Source: Eriocheir sinensis (Eukaryota; Arthropoda; Malacostraca; Decapoda; Varunidae). Taken from it: 64,000 bases of DNA. The notes beneath the pieces were generated by a model. It searched no databases. It was not told the DNA's origin and saw only the letters and a program-made list of their open reading frames with translations. Numbering within the stretch: position 1 is the first letter of the stretch; each line of letters begins with the position of its first letter. The stretch covers positions 14,470,518 through 14,534,517 of the forward strand of contig NC_066552.1 of the NCBI RefSeq assembly GCF_024679095.1. Reading direction: 5' to 3'. The position numbers and the translations under genes were made by a program. Shown here piece after piece: positions 23,924 through 35,374 of the stretch.

Positions 23924-26845
23924 ATGAGGAGGAGTAATGGGAGCAATGGGAGGAGTAATGGGAGGGGACATCTAGCTCATAATATAAACAGGCAGCTTAT
24001 AAGTAATTCTAGGGGAGTAACAGAGGACGGGCTAAGAATATTCTATACTAACAGCAGGAGCCTCAGAAACAAGATAGACTTACTAAGGGGTGAAGCTTGT
24101 TCAGAAAATTTTGACATAATAGCGATCACTGAGACATGGATAGACACTGCTAATAGAAATTTTAGATCAGAATTTGAAATAACGGGTTATCAGATGTTTC
24201 ACAAAGACAGAAGGGGCAGAAAGGGAGGTCGAGTTGCGCTATATGTTAAAGACTCACTTAAATGTCTAGTTAACAATTCAGTCACAACTAACATGGATTC
24301 AGAATCAGTTTGGGTGGACGTTTACAAAGGGAAAAAAAAAACTAACACTAGGAGTTATGTACAGGCCACCCAACCTTAACAGGCAGGACACGAGTATATT
24401 ACTACAGGAGATTTGCAGGGCGAGTATGAGTAGAAATGTCTGCGTAATGGGGGACTGTAATTATAGGAATATAGACTGGGAAGACCTAGTGGGTGACCTG
24501 GAAGCCGAGGACTTTCTTGAAGTTATACAAGATAATTTCCTTAAGCAGGTAGTTGCTGAGCCTACCAGAGGAGATAACATATTAGACATAGTCCTAACCA
24601 ATAATGGGAATTTGCTACGTGAGTTGGAGGTGGGCGGAGAGTTAGGAAATAGTGACCAAATAACGGTTCGTTTTAGCTTAGACTGGGCGGTAACCCGCGA
24701 ACCAAACCCAGTGTTAGTGCCAGATTTCAGAGGAGCAAATTACGAGGGGCCTCGAAGACATCTTGAAGGGGTAAACTGGGATAATTTAGGGATTCATGAG
24801 GGCCAGAACTGCGGATTGGAGAGCCAGGAGAGCCAGGTAGATATGTCTTACAATAATTTAGTTAGAGTAATAGTAGAGGGGCAAGGACAGCATATACCAC
24901 AGCGAACACTTAGAAAAGAAAACAATGATCCTAAGTGGATGACTCGTGGACTAAAACACGAGATTGGGTTAAAGAAGGGAGTTTATCAGAAAATAAAGAA
25001 TGGTGAAACAGATCTCAGGGGCCGGTACGTCGAACTATCTAGATTAGTTAAGAAAAACACCAGGATAGCAAAAAGGAACTATGAGATCAAAGTAACAAAT
25101 GAGGCGAAAAGTAATCCTAAGGGCATCTTTCAGATGTATAGAGCAAAAACACGGGAGAAAATTGGACCGCTGAAAACAAACACAGGGGAGCCTGTAGAAA
25201 ATTACGAAAATATGAGCTCATTGTTGAACGACTACTTCCTTTCAGTATTCACACAGGAGGATCGAACGACTATACTGGAAAGAGTTCAGGTGTACGAGGG
25301 CGGGGATAGCGATAAATTGAGGGATATAATCATTACCAGGCAAGTAGTTCAGGATGAGATATATAAGCTTAAGAAGAACAAGTCGCCAGGTCCTGACGGG
25401 ATATTTCCGACGGTCTTAAAGGAATTAGGTGATGTACTCAGTGACCCACTAACCGACATCTTTAAGATGTCAGTAAATACTGGCTATGTGCCGAGCCTAT
25501 GGAAAGTAGCTAATGTGACGCCGATTTTTAAAAAGGGGGACAGGTCAGTTGCTTCAAACTATCGCCCAATTAGCTTAACATCGGTTATAGGCAAGATGCT
25601 GGAGTCCATAATAGCCAGGAACATTCGGGAGCATTTAGAGAAACATAGCTTAACTCACGACTCGCAGCATGGGTTCACAAAAGGTAGGTCATGCCTCACC
25701 AATCTCTTGTCCTTCTACAATAAAGTATTTCAGGTGATTGACAGAGATGAAAATTATGATGTAATCTATCTTGATTTTAGCAAAGCGTTGACAAAGTTCC
25801 TCACCAACGACTGTTGCTTAAATTACAGGCTCACGGAGTAAAGGGTAAAGTTTTGAACTGGGTCAAGGCGTGGCTTAGCAATAGGAAGCAAAGAGTGCAA
25901 ATCAATGGTAAAAGATCTGACTGGGGATGTGTTACGAGTGGGGTCCCACAAGGTTCAGTATTAGGTCCACTTTTGTTTATTATTTATATCAATGACTTAG
26001 ATACAGGAATTAGTAGTAATGTTAGTAAATTTGCAGATGATACCAAGATCGGTAGAGTAATTGAGTCGGATCAGGACGCTAGTATTCTCCAAGGTGAACT
26101 CAACAGATTGTGTGACTGGGCGGATAAATGGCAGATGGAGTTCAATGTAGGGAAGTGCAGTATTCTGAGTGTAGGTAGGAACAACCCCTCACATAACTAT
26201 TGCTTAAATGACACTCTCTTAAGCAGGTCTGGGTGCGAGAGGGATTTAGAGGTCTTAGTGAGCTCTGATCTCCGTCCAAGGGCACAATGCATTCAAGCTA
26301 GAAATCGAGCTAATAGGGTACTGGGATTTATTTCAAGGAGCGTAAGCAACAGAAGCCCCGAAGTCTTCCTCAAACTATATTTCGCATTAGTTAGACCTCA
26401 TCTTGACTAAACGGTTCAGTTCTGGTCACCTTACTATAGAATGGATATTAAAATGTTAGAATCGGTGCAGAGGAGGATGACTAAAATGATTCAGGGGTTG
26501 AGAAACTTGCCATACGAGGAAAGACTCAAACAGTTAAACTTGCATTCTCTAGAAAGGCGGAGGGTGCGTGGAGACATGATCGAGGTTTATAAATGGATGA
26601 AGGGCCTTAATAAGGGAGACATTCATAAGGTTTTGTTGGTAAGAGAACCGGGTAGGACACGATGTAATGGGTTTAAACTGGATAAATTCAGATTCAACAG
26701 GAACATAGGCAGAAATTGGTTTACTAACAGGGTGGTGGATGAGTGGAATAGGCTTAGCAGTCATGTGGTGAGTGCCAATACAATTGTCACATTAAAAAAT
26801 AGACTAGATAAATTCATGGACAGCGACATTAGGTGGGGAGATTAG
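23924..26845 (+). pseudogene. LINE ORF2: endonuclease and reverse transcriptase, 3 lesions
   Basis: The ATG at 23924 lies 5 bp after the ORF1 stop, suggesting termination-reinitiation. EN motifs: FYTNSRSLRNK, ITETW (catalytic Glu) and MGDCNYRNIDW. RT motifs: KSPGPDGIFP, NYRPISLTSVIGKMLE, GFTKGRSCLTNLL, VIYLDFSKA (motif A), SGVPQGSVLGPLLF and FADDTKI (motif C, FADD). The C-terminal region includes FWSPYY and EWNRL. Lesions: frameshift at an A run near 24331-24341, a 1-nt loss just after motif A (about 25785), and a TAA at 26408-26410 in the PHLxYAVQFW block. Outside these the frame is open to 26845, so inactivation is recent. There is no RNase H domain, as expected for CR1. Confidence 0.88.
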
Positions 26846-26922
26846 GGTCAAAGGAGCTGCCTCGTAGAGGCCTACCGGCCTCTTGTAGAGTCCTGTGTTC
26901 TTATGTTCTTATGTTCTTATGT

Positions 26923-26924
26923 GT

Positions 26925-26997
<73 letters not shown>

Positions 26998-27056
26998 CGT
27001 GTTTGTGAAAAAAAAATCATCATACTATGTAACATAATTACAAAAAAAAAAAAAAA
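26923..27056. repeat. (TG)n tract and short AT-rich spacer
   Basis: TG tract at 26923-27003 directly follows the LINE tail. At 27017-27056 'atactatgtaacata' plus an A run duplicates the inner edge of the right TIR (27285-27310). Confidence 0.88.
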
Positions 27057-27059
27057 GGT

Positions 27060-27152
27060 AGAACCCATATTTATAGCAACTATAGCTTTCACCTGCGAAA
27101 GAGAAATCGAGATCATTTCTGGAGGACATCGAACATTAAGCCTTTCACCTGC

Positions 27153-27157
<5 letters not shown>
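27060..27157 (+). repeat. Subterminal direct repeat R2 of the Polinton
   Basis: Second copy of R1 (20872-20967), with the same order of blocks and again followed by (TG)n (27157-27214). It lies about 230 bp from the right end of the element. Confidence 0.85.
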
Positions 27158-27218
<61 letters not shown>

Positions 27219-27285
27219 ACCTTACGCAAGCATGATGTAATATTTGAAACACACAATGCTTTATGCTTGTCATCTTACTTTCAAT

Positions 27286-27386
27286 ATACTATGTAACATA
27301 AAAAAAAAAAAGTGCACATGCAAGCTGCTGCGACTGAGGCTGCTGCGGCTGTGTCTTGCTTCGATTCAGGCCAAAACACATCTACT
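27286..27386 (-). repeat. Right terminal inverted repeat
   Basis: The reverse complement begins agtagatgtgttttggcctg, matching the left terminus with about two mismatches over the first 45 bp. It carries only two or three cagtcgcagcagc-type units, then gcttgcatg, a T run and atgttacatagtat. Confidence 0.9.
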
Positions 27387-27900
27387 GAGGAGCCCAACGG
27401 AGATAACAGTTTGACAGAGTAAGCAGAAGGGTTATAGGTAAGGAAGAGATCTAGTATGTTGGGCCGGCCTCCAAGACGGTCGGGAATGCGTGTAGGGTGT
27501 TGAACCAACTGCTCTAGGTCACTGAGGAGAGCAAAGTTGTAGGCTTGATCACCAGGTTGGTCAGTGAAAGAGGATGAAAGCCAAAGCTGGTGGTGAACAT
27601 TAAAATCTCCCAAGGTGGAGATTTCAGCGACGGTTGAGTGGAACAAGATGTGCTCCACTTTAGAGTTCAAGTAGTCAAATTACATAGTTAGTAGAGTTAG
27701 AGGAGATATAAAGAGCACAGATGTATTTAGTAGTAGAATGACAATGAAGTCTTAGCCACATGGTGAAAAATTCTGAGGAGTCAAGGTCGTGGGCACGAGA
27801 GCAAGTGATGTCGTTGCGCACGTTGGCGCAATATCCATCTTTAAATTGAAATTTAGGATAGAGATAGTAGGAGGGAACAGAGTAGAGATTGCTGTCAGTA
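27387..27900 (-). mobile_element. Jockey-like LINE, 5' part: endonuclease region
   Basis: Minus-strand continuation of the LINE at 8789-11088. It shows [13 protein letters not shown] (the GDFN block of the EN domain), [13 protein letters not shown], and ends ...LLSPLGSS at the Polinton insertion point. A stop and frameshifts lie between 27670 and 27760. It starts near 27900, where the tandem array resumes, so the LINE is 5'-truncated within the endonuclease. The first six bases (27387-27392, gaggag) are the right target duplication. Confidence 0.85.
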
Positions 27901-28520
27901 GCCTATGCTTGATGTGTTTTATATTTTATTCCGACGTTTATTCTTCAGTTTCTCTATATGGACGGGCTATTTTTTCCGTTTATTTCACCATTTTTGCCAG
28001 TTTGTTTTACTCTACCGAACAATTATTCTCATCCTATATAACCTAGCTATCGACGCATGGTTTAGCATTGGGTGCGAAACTGCGCGTGTGTATTTGTGTG
28101 TCTTGCCCTTTTTATTCATTATTACATGCCTTGATCGTTTTGTTTCCCATTATCAAACTATTATTTTTTTATCCAAGCAAAAACTATTTTCTTGTGTATG
28201 TGTGCGTGTTGGGACTTTATCACTTTTTCTCCTCATTATCCCTTTTTTTGTTTTTACTTCCTCGTACAAAACTACAATTTTTCATCCTAGCAAAAACTAT
28301 CTTCTTATAAGTGGCAAATTTGCGTCGCTCTTATTATCCCTTTATTTCCTTACTGTATACCATTTCATTTTTATTTTCCTCTGCCGAACAATTAGTTTCA
28401 TCCCTCTTAACAAAAGGTGTCGGCGCATGGTTTGTTAGTTAAGTAGTGTATTGTTAGTTAGTGGCATATTAATGGCTTGTATTATGTGCTGGTGCTGTTT
28501 TATTATTTATTTATATTTTT
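27901..28520. repeat. Degenerate AT-rich tandem array, right part
   Basis: Continues the array of 6050-8037: cgacgtttattcttcagtttctct at 27932, ctatcgacgcatgg near 28045, and related blocks near 28170, 28296 and 28419 (spacing about 125 bp). No coding potential. Confidence 0.78.
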
Positions 28521-28903
28521 TGCTGTGATTTTACTATTGTCTGCATATAAAAATATATAATAAAGAGCGATTTTTTTTTTTTATTATTTTTGATCCCGTA
28601 CAATCATAAACAGAATGTTGGGTAGTTAATGTTGCAAAGGGTAGATGACGTATAAATATATATCTGAAATAATTACTTAAATATAACCCGGTAGCAGCGG
28701 GGATCATGTTTCTTAAGTCCCTCAAAGCGACAAAAAGATGAGAAAAAATCACCCTCACACAAACGATTTCATAATATATATCAAAGCATTTGTGATCAGT
28801 TTATGTATCATCTATTTGGGGGAGGTTAAATCATGACACAAATTTGGCCCGTCGCTGCTAAACGGTAAAGCCACAAATTTGGCCCGTATGAATTATAAAG
28901 CAT

Positions 28904-28977
<74 letters not shown>

Positions 28978-29044
28978 CTCATTGTGTTAGGCTTTCCCTT
29001 GTTATTGACCTTATTTGCTTGCTCTATAATGGGTCGTGTTTGCT
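28521..29044. other. AT-rich spacer with (TG)n at 28904-28979
   Basis: A short direct repeat 'acaaatttggcccgt' occurs twice (about 28838 and 28872). The rest is unremarkable apart from the 70-bp TG tract. Confidence 0.6.
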
Positions 29045-29690
29045 TTATAGAACATAAGAACGTAAGGGGTCTGCAAGAGACCGGTGGGTCTATACAAGGC
29101 ATCTCATGTAATCCTAACCCTACCTTACCTCACCATCCATGGCTTTATTTAACCTCTTCTTGAATGTATCTATGGTATTGGCACCCACAACATGGCCCCA
29201 AGCCTGTTTCACTCATTCACGACTCTGTTAGTGTACCAGTTCTTGCCTATGTCTTAGTTGAATCTGAATTTATGTTACCTAAAACCATTGGTAAACGTGT
29301 TCTGCCTGGCTCTTTTATAATCAAAACCCTATTGACATCCCCTTTATTAAAGCCCTGCATTCATTTATAGACTTCGATTAGGTCTCCTTCCAAGCTTCGC
29401 CTTTCTAGATAGTGTATATTTAAATGCTTCAGCCTGTCTTCATAAGGCAAGTTTCTCACCCCTTGAATCGTTTTTGTCATCCTTCTTTATGCAGATTCTA
29501 ACATCTTGATATCCATTCTATAGTAGGGGGACCAGAACTGAGCCGCATAATCGAGATGAGGTCTAACTTATGCTATGTAAAGTTTGAGAATGACCTCAGC
29601 GCTCCTATTGCTTACGCTTCTCAAGATGAAACCAAATACTCTGTTCGCTCGATTCTTAGCCTGAATGTATTTGTACGTTAGAACATTACA
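29045..29690 (-). mobile_element. CR1-type LINE 3' fragment, degenerate
   Basis: Minus-strand relative of the CR1 at 21603. The complement of its 8-bp tail (cataagaacgtaag) marks the 3' end near 29050. Upstream are diverged versions of the C-terminal ORF2 region, corresponding to NRANRVLGFISRS, the PHLDYAVQFWSP-type block and DEWNRL. Many stops; 5'-truncated near 29690. Confidence 0.72.
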
Positions 29691-29699
29691 AAATGGTGA

Positions 29700-30235
29700 T
29701 GCCGATGATAACGATGATGAAGAAGAAGAATGCGATATGAAGAACAATAAGAAGGAAGGAAGAGGAGAAGAAGAAGAAGAAGAAAAAGAAGAAGAAGAAG
29801 AAGAAAAAGAAGGAAGAGGAGGAGGAGGAGGAGGAGAAATATATATATTAAGAAAAAGAAGAAAATTAATGAGAAAGGAGACGAAGAAGAAAAAGAAGAA
29901 GAAGAAGAAGAAGTATGAGAAGGAAGAGGAGGAGGAGGAGGTGAAAGATATATATTAAGAAAGAGAAGAAAATTGATGAGAAAGGAGACGAAGAAGAAAA
30001 AAAGAAGAAGAGGAAGAAGAAAAAGAAGAAGAATAAAGAAGAAAGAGGAGGAGGGGGAGAAAGATATATATTAAGAAAGAGATGAGAATTGATGGGAAAG
30101 AAGACGAGATCAGGTCAGTAACACACACACACACACGTAGCACTTAACAAGCTCTTAAATCCACGTTCTCAAGTATCATTCAATTTAGACCCATTTTTTT
30201 TTCATTTCCATGTGTGTGCGTGTGTGTGTGTGTGT

Positions 30236-30306
<71 letters not shown>

Positions 30307-30660
30307 GCTGACCTGATCTCGTCTTCTTTCCCATTAATTATCTTCTCTTTCTTAATATATATATATCTCCTCCTCCTCTTCCTTCTTCTTCTTCTTCTTC
30401 TTCTTCTGCTACTTCTTTTTCTTCTTCTTCTACTTCTTTTTCTTCTTTTTCTTCTTCGTCTTCTTCTTCTTCTTCTTCTTCTTTTTCTTCTACTTCTTCA
30501 TCTACTTCTTCTACTACTACTTCTACTACTTCTTCTTCTTCTACTTCTTCTTCTTTTCCTTCTACGTCTTCTTCTTCTTCTTTTTCTTCTACTTCTTCTT
30601 CTTCTTCTTCTTCTTCTACTTCTTGATCTCCTCCTCCTCCTCCTCCTCCTCCTCGTTAGT
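29700..30660. repeat. Large inverted repeat of GAA-rich and TTC-rich arms
   Basis: The left arm (about 29740-30137) is GAA/GAG-rich and contains three copies of a ~110-bp unit with gaaagatatatattaagaaa (about 29836, 29943 and 30060). The right arm (30300-30660) is its complement: gctgacctgatctcgtcttc, tttcccattaat, tttcttaatatata, then TTC/TCC triplets. AC/TG tracts lie toward the centre (AC at 30120-30136; TG at 30212-30304). The inner 80-90 bp of the arms are nearly identical. Confidence 0.85.
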
Positions 30661-30753
30661 CATCCCTTATCTCTGCCCCTCCGTCATCTCTTCACAAGCC
30701 GTACAGTATCTGCGAAGTGAACCTTTGAGGAGACGAATCCGATACTACTGAAT

Positions 30754-31155
30754 CTATGTATATGTATATATGTATGTGTGTGTGTATGTGTGTGTATAAT
30801 TTACTGTCCTTAGTATGTGTATGTATGTATGTATGTATGTATTTTCCTGTCCTTGTAGTATGTATGTATGTATGTATGTATGTATGTATTTGTGAATGTA
30901 TGTATCGATCTTATTTATGTATTTATTTCTGTATATTGACTTATCTTTTGGATACTCTTTACTTTTGTCTTTTATGGGAGCTGTAATTTTTTTTTTTTTA
31001 ACTTTGTTGCCCTTGAGCCGTCTCCTTTGTTGTTAAAAAATGTGTTTATAGCTTTTTTGTATGTCTTTATATGTATGTATGTATGTATGTCTTTATAATG
31101 TACGTATGTATGTATGTATTTATGTCTTTATATGAATGTATGTATGTATGTATCG
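30754..31155. repeat. (TATG)n tetranucleotide repeats
   Basis: Interrupted ATGT/TATG tracts at 30754-30910 and 31070-31155. A piece of jockey-like LINE 3' tail lies between them. Confidence 0.88.
30988..31040. mobile_element. Fragment of jockey-like LINE 3' end
   Basis: 'ttgttgcccttgagccgtctcctttgttgt' plus an A run matches the last 30 bp of the 3'UTR of the LINE family at 32298-32985. It is preceded by a T run. Confidence 0.6.
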
Positions 31156-31224
31156 ATCTATCAACATACTTATACACCTCACCTAAACACTGGCCCGTTT
31201 GTATACATGACTGACGGAGGAAGA

Positions 31225-31905
31225 GGATGATTGAAATGGGAACAGGAGGGGGAGGAGGAGGAGGGGAATGAGAGGCTAGGTAAGAGGGGAAGAGTAAAGG
31301 GAAGGGGAAGGGGAAGGAGAGGGGAGAAGGAAGGGGATTAGGTGGAGGAAGGGAGGAGGGGGATGGAGGGGAAGGAGGGGGTAGAAAAGGGGATTGAAAG
31401 TGAGGGAAGGGGAAGGGAAGAGGAGAAGGAGAAGAGGGGTAGGGAGGGAGGGAAAATGGGTATGAGGGAGGGGAGACGGAAGGGGATTAGGTGGAGGAAG
31501 GAGAGTGAGGGGAAGAAAGGGGAAGGATAGGAGTGGGTAGGTGGATTGGGGGAGGAGGAGGAGGAGAGAAGGGAAATTAAAAGTGAAGGGAAGGGGAAAG
31601 GGAAGAGGAGGAGGGAAGAGGGGTAGGGGGAGGGAAAACGGAGACAGGAGGAGGAGGAGGAAGAGGGAGTAGGGTGAGGGGTATGAGAGGCGAGGTGAGA
31701 GGGGAAGAGGGAAGGGAAGGGGAAGGGGAGGGGAAAAGGGAGGGGGATTAGGTGGAGGAAGGGGAGGGAAGGGGATGGAAGGGGAAGAAGGATAGGAGTG
31801 GGTACATGTATTGGGGGAGGAGGAGGAGGAGAGAAGGGGAATTGAAAGTGAGGGGAAAGGGGGAAGGAAAGAGAAGGGGAAGAGGGAGAGGGAGGAGGAA
31901 GGGAA
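31225..31905. repeat. 700-bp polypurine block with higher-order repeats
   Basis: Almost pure A/G on the plus strand. Blocks such as ggggattaggtggaggaagg recur near 31334, 31482 and 31745, and gataggagtgggta near 31525 and 31791, showing an overlapping higher-order tandem structure. The opposite strand gives Pro/Ser/Leu-rich artefactual frames. Confidence 0.85.
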
Positions 31906-31907
31906 AC

Positions 31908-32297
31908 ATGGAAACATGGAAATGCAGGCAACAGAAAGCCTATTGGCTCATTACGAGGTTGCCCGCTTTGGTGATTTAATCTGATCGACAGCCTGGGGCC
32001 TGGGGAGCAGATGAAAGCACCTCGACATTGAGGAGTAGATGAGAGTACCTCGATATTGAGGAGCAGATGAAAGCACCTCGACATTGAGGAGCAGATGAAA
32101 GTACCTCGATATTGAGGAGCAGATGCAAGCAACTCAATATTCAGTTTACTCCCGACGCAACGAAGTGACTGTCGATTCTATATTTGAAGGAGTTGATAGT
32201 ATTCGCATTTACTACTTCTGAAGGAAGATTGTTCCAGCGACGGATGACTCGGTTTGAAAAGAAACTCCTTCCGATGTCTGTGTTACATCGACTAGAC
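31908..32297 (-). mobile_element. CR1-like LINE (family B), 3' end
   Basis: Minus-strand 3' end of a LINE: a tail of TTTCCATG-type units (as catggaaacatggaaatg at 31908-31926), a 3'UTR with expanded 28-bp repeats, and the last ORF2 codons (CNTDIGRSFFSN...INSFKYRIDS). It continues at 32986 after an inserted jockey-like LINE. Confidence 0.85.
31997..32137. repeat. 28-bp tandem repeats in the LINE 3'UTR
   Basis: Five units of the type gcagatgaaagcacctcgacattgagga, alternating a (gca, gac) form and a (gta, gat) form. The sister copy at 54460-54500 has only one such unit, so this is a local expansion. Confidence 0.85.
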
Positions 32298-32985
32298 TCA
32301 ACTGGAAACTTCATATCTCATCTCTTACTAAATCAGCTTCCTCGAGGCTGGGCGTTCTGTACCGTCTCCGCCAGTTCTTCTCCCCTGCACAGTTACTGTC
32401 CATATACAGGGGCATTGTCCGCCCTCGTATGGAGTATGCATCTCATGTGTGGGGGGGCTCCACACACACAGCTCTTCTGGACAGAGTGGAGGCTAAGGCT
32501 CTTCGTCCCATCAGCTCTCCTCCTCCTACTGATAGTCATCTACCTCTTAAATTCCGCCGCAATGTTGCCTATCTTTCTATCTGCTATCGATATTTCCACG
32601 CTGACTGCTCTTCTGAACTTGCTAACTGCATGCCTCCCCCCTCCTGCGGCCCCGCTGCACTCGACTTTCTACTCATGCTCATCCCTTTACTGTCCAAACC
32701 CCTTATGCAAGAGTTAACCAGCATCTTCACTCTTTCATCCCTCACGCAGGTAAACTCTGGAAAAATCTTCCTTCATCTGTATTTCCTCCAGCCTATGACT
32801 TGAACTCTTTCAAGAGGAGGGTATCAGGACATCTCTCCTCCCGAAATTGACCTTTCTTTCGGCCACCTCTTTTGTTTATTTTTTAGGAGCAGCGAGTAGC
32901 GGGCTTTATTTTATTATTGTTTTCTTTTTTGTGTGTGCCCTTGAGCTGCCTCCTTTGTTGTAAAAAAAAAAAAAAAAAAAAAAAA
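32298..32985 (+). mobile_element. 5'-truncated jockey-like LINE nested in the CR1-like LINE
   Basis: Plus-strand copy starting tcaactggaaacttcat, encoding the C-terminal region (GMVRPRMEYASHVWGGSTHT-type block, diverged) and ending in a poly(A) of about 25. Flanks AGAC at 32294-32297 and 32986-32989 fit a short target duplication. It interrupts the LINE on the opposite strand between NNGLTI and SRCNTDIG. Confidence 0.88.
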
Positions 32986-34260
32986 AGACAATGGTTAAAC
33001 CGTTATTTCTAGTTCTTGAGTTGGTTTGCAATTCAAAGAAATTGGAGTATTCGACGTTATTGAATTCTTTCAGGTACTTGAAGACTTGAATCATATCCCC
33101 TCGTAGGCGTCTTTTCTCCATTGGAAAGAGATTGAGTCGCTTGAGTCGTTCCTCGTACGGTTGAGCCCTTAATGTTGGTATCATTTTCGTGGCTCGTCGT
33201 TGAATCCTTTCCAGTAAATCAATGTCCTTTCTGTAATTAGGAGACCAGAACTGTACTGCATACTCGAGGTGCGGTCTTACCATAGAATTATTCAAGGATA
33301 GCATCACGTCTGGTGTTTTACACTCGAAGTTCCTCGCCATGAGCCCGAGCATAGTGTTGGCTTTGTTGTATGTTTTTTTACAGTGATTCGCGTGTTTCAG
33401 GTCACTGCTGATAGTGACTCCAAGATCCTTTTCCTCCTGCATCGCTTGCAGATTGTCTACGAGTTTGTGACTTATGTTGATATTGAAACGGATTAAGTGG
33501 TGATCGCAACCGTTAATTTTTTCACCAACTTCACAGTCGCGAATGAGGTCGGGGTCACTTACTAATACCAGATTCAGCAGATTGTTTTCTCTTGTCGGTT
33601 GAGTTACAACTTGAGTGAGGAACGAATCCTCCACCATTTCTACAAGCCTGTTACCCTCTTGATCTCCAATTATTATTGCTTCTTTACTTTGTGTTAAAGA
33701 GTGAAGCTCTTCGTACAGGGCAGTGTCGTCTTCTGCCTGTTGTTTTGGAGGCCTGTATACGGTCGCAAGTGTTAGTTTCTTATTATTCGCAGTTATTTCC
33801 ACATAGACGGAGTTCTAATTCTCTGCGTCCTGTTTGTCTATTTTTATGGCAGGGAGCGTACTTTTCACGTAGCAAATTGCTCCTCCTCCTTTCTTGTGCA
33901 TTCGATTTTTTGGGAAGCTTTCGTACCCGGGAAATGACAGTTCAGATACTAGATGTGCAGAGTTGGCCCAAGTCTCTGTATTGGCTACCACATCTGGTTT
34001 CTCAGTTGAAATATACGTCCTAATTTCGTCCTTTTTGGGTAATAGACTACGCGCATTTGTGTACAAAATGAAAATGTGACTTCTGGGCTGGCCGCGTCGT
34101 GTTGTATGAGTTCGCTTGTCGAAGGCGTCGTTGGTTACACAGTTTCTTGCAAGCCGCTTTCGACGCTACGGTTCGGTTGATCAAGGGTTGCCTTTGCCTT
34201 GCCCTCGCCTGCAGTTTTTTTAATAGCTTTTCGAGAAGCTTTCAACTGACTCGTTCAGGA
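32986..34260 (-). pseudogene. CR1-like LINE (family B) ORF2 with the RT deleted
   Basis: From 34066 downward: YTNARSLLPKKDEIRTYIS and NTETW (EN; the isoleucine of ITETW is replaced), a stop near 33817, VYRPPKQQAEDD, then IIGDQEGN where 39 bp are missing relative to the copy at 51.6 kb. ISHKLVDN is then joined directly to LQAMQEEKDLGVTIS near 33450, deleting about 1.45 kb with all RT motifs. The C-terminal region (HLEYAVQFWSPNYRKD) follows. Upstream sequence to about 34260 matches the ORF2 leader of the family. Confidence 0.85.
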
Positions 34261-35374
34261 GCCTTCCAAGCGCTGAAGTGATGCCATGCGTTCGTGAACC
34301 CTACGCCTTCATCGTTACATAACTGCTTTAGACTAGTGTACATGAAGTACATAAGCCATAAGGGATAACACAGGTACAGATTATAGGTACAGAGGCTAGA
34401 TGGGGGCACAAAATGAGATGTTAAGTACCGAGGTCAGACTTGGTCAAACATAGGAGTGTAAGGTACACAGACTAGACGACTTCACAAGAGGACATGCCGT
34501 GAGGTGTGTCGTCAATGGGAGGCCACAGAAGGAACTGGTTGGTGATTTTCAGACAGGCAGCAGAGTCAGGTTAAAAGTGAGCTGAGGGAAATTAGAGGTG
34601 GAGAAAAATGTACATTAAAACCATGTCGCAGGAAAAAAAAAAGATGTATTCAAGGCAAGAAAGCCATGTTGCAAGGGCCATCGAGGTGAAAACAGGAATG
34701 GTAAGGCCATGAAAGGTGAAAGGCTTATGATTTATGTGGACAAAGTGAGGTCAGGGGGGGTCACGTGTATCACAGATGGCGGAGATATTTATGACCTAAT
34801 GCATGACAAAAATAGTATGTTTCTTCGATGTCCAAATCAACGTTTTTTATGTCGAAATAACGAGTAACTGTTTAATATTTTTTTGTTGTAAATGGTCGTT
34901 GGATTAAGTTTTTTAAGTAAATAAACTTGATGAAGACTAAATTCCACAAATGTGCGTTAGTCGTGAGAGGTATCAAGACATTCAGTAATGTCACGCATGA
35001 CAAAATTGCGACGTGGATCATATTAGATTTTTTTTATTTAAGTCTAGAGTAGCGCGAGGCGGCGGGCGGCATGAACGATTTCACGTTCGTTAGTTAATAA
35101 ATGTGCGGAGATTAATTCAGTGTTGCTGGGAAATGTGATTGAAACCTTTGACATTAATGGACTTTACATGTTGATGTTTATGTTTAAATTCACATGAGGT
35201 CACTGCATGTGTTGTTAGAATATAAAGATAAACTTAATAATTCTAAGTGTTATACCGAACTGCATGGGGTTTGATTAGGTAAAAATTTTCTATAGATCTT
35301 GCCTTTGTCCTTATATCTTGTTTTTTTGTCGTTTTTTTTTTATGTGGATGTTAATTTTGTTTTCTACCTTGACG
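34261..35374. other. No recognisable gene
   Basis: AT-rich, unique-looking DNA without extended open frames. I see no repeat or RNA gene. Confidence 0.5.

Larger units (their letters stand above)
21603..26922 (+). mobile_element. CR1-type LINE, nearly full length
   Basis: A complete non-LTR retrotransposon layout: 5'UTR with tandem monomers, ORF1 (22341-23918), ORF2 (23924-26845), short 3'UTR, and a tail of three TTCTTATG-type units, the 8-bp repeat tail characteristic of the CR1 clade instead of poly(A). It is flanked on both sides by (TG)n, as if inserted into a TG microsatellite, so no target duplication can be scored. Only three disabling lesions are visible in ORF2, which makes it one of the youngest elements here. 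Confidence 0.88.

Noticed and set aside
24357..24379. Overlap between two ORF2 pieces as programmed frameshifting
   Set aside because: It lies at an A run in the endonuclease domain, where LINEs of this type have one continuous frame; a random slip is simpler.
27281..27670. A separate second copy of the jockey-like LINE ending in an Ala-rich C-terminus
   Set aside because: The Ala-rich end is the Polinton TIR read through; the LINE part joins in frame to the sequence at 11088.
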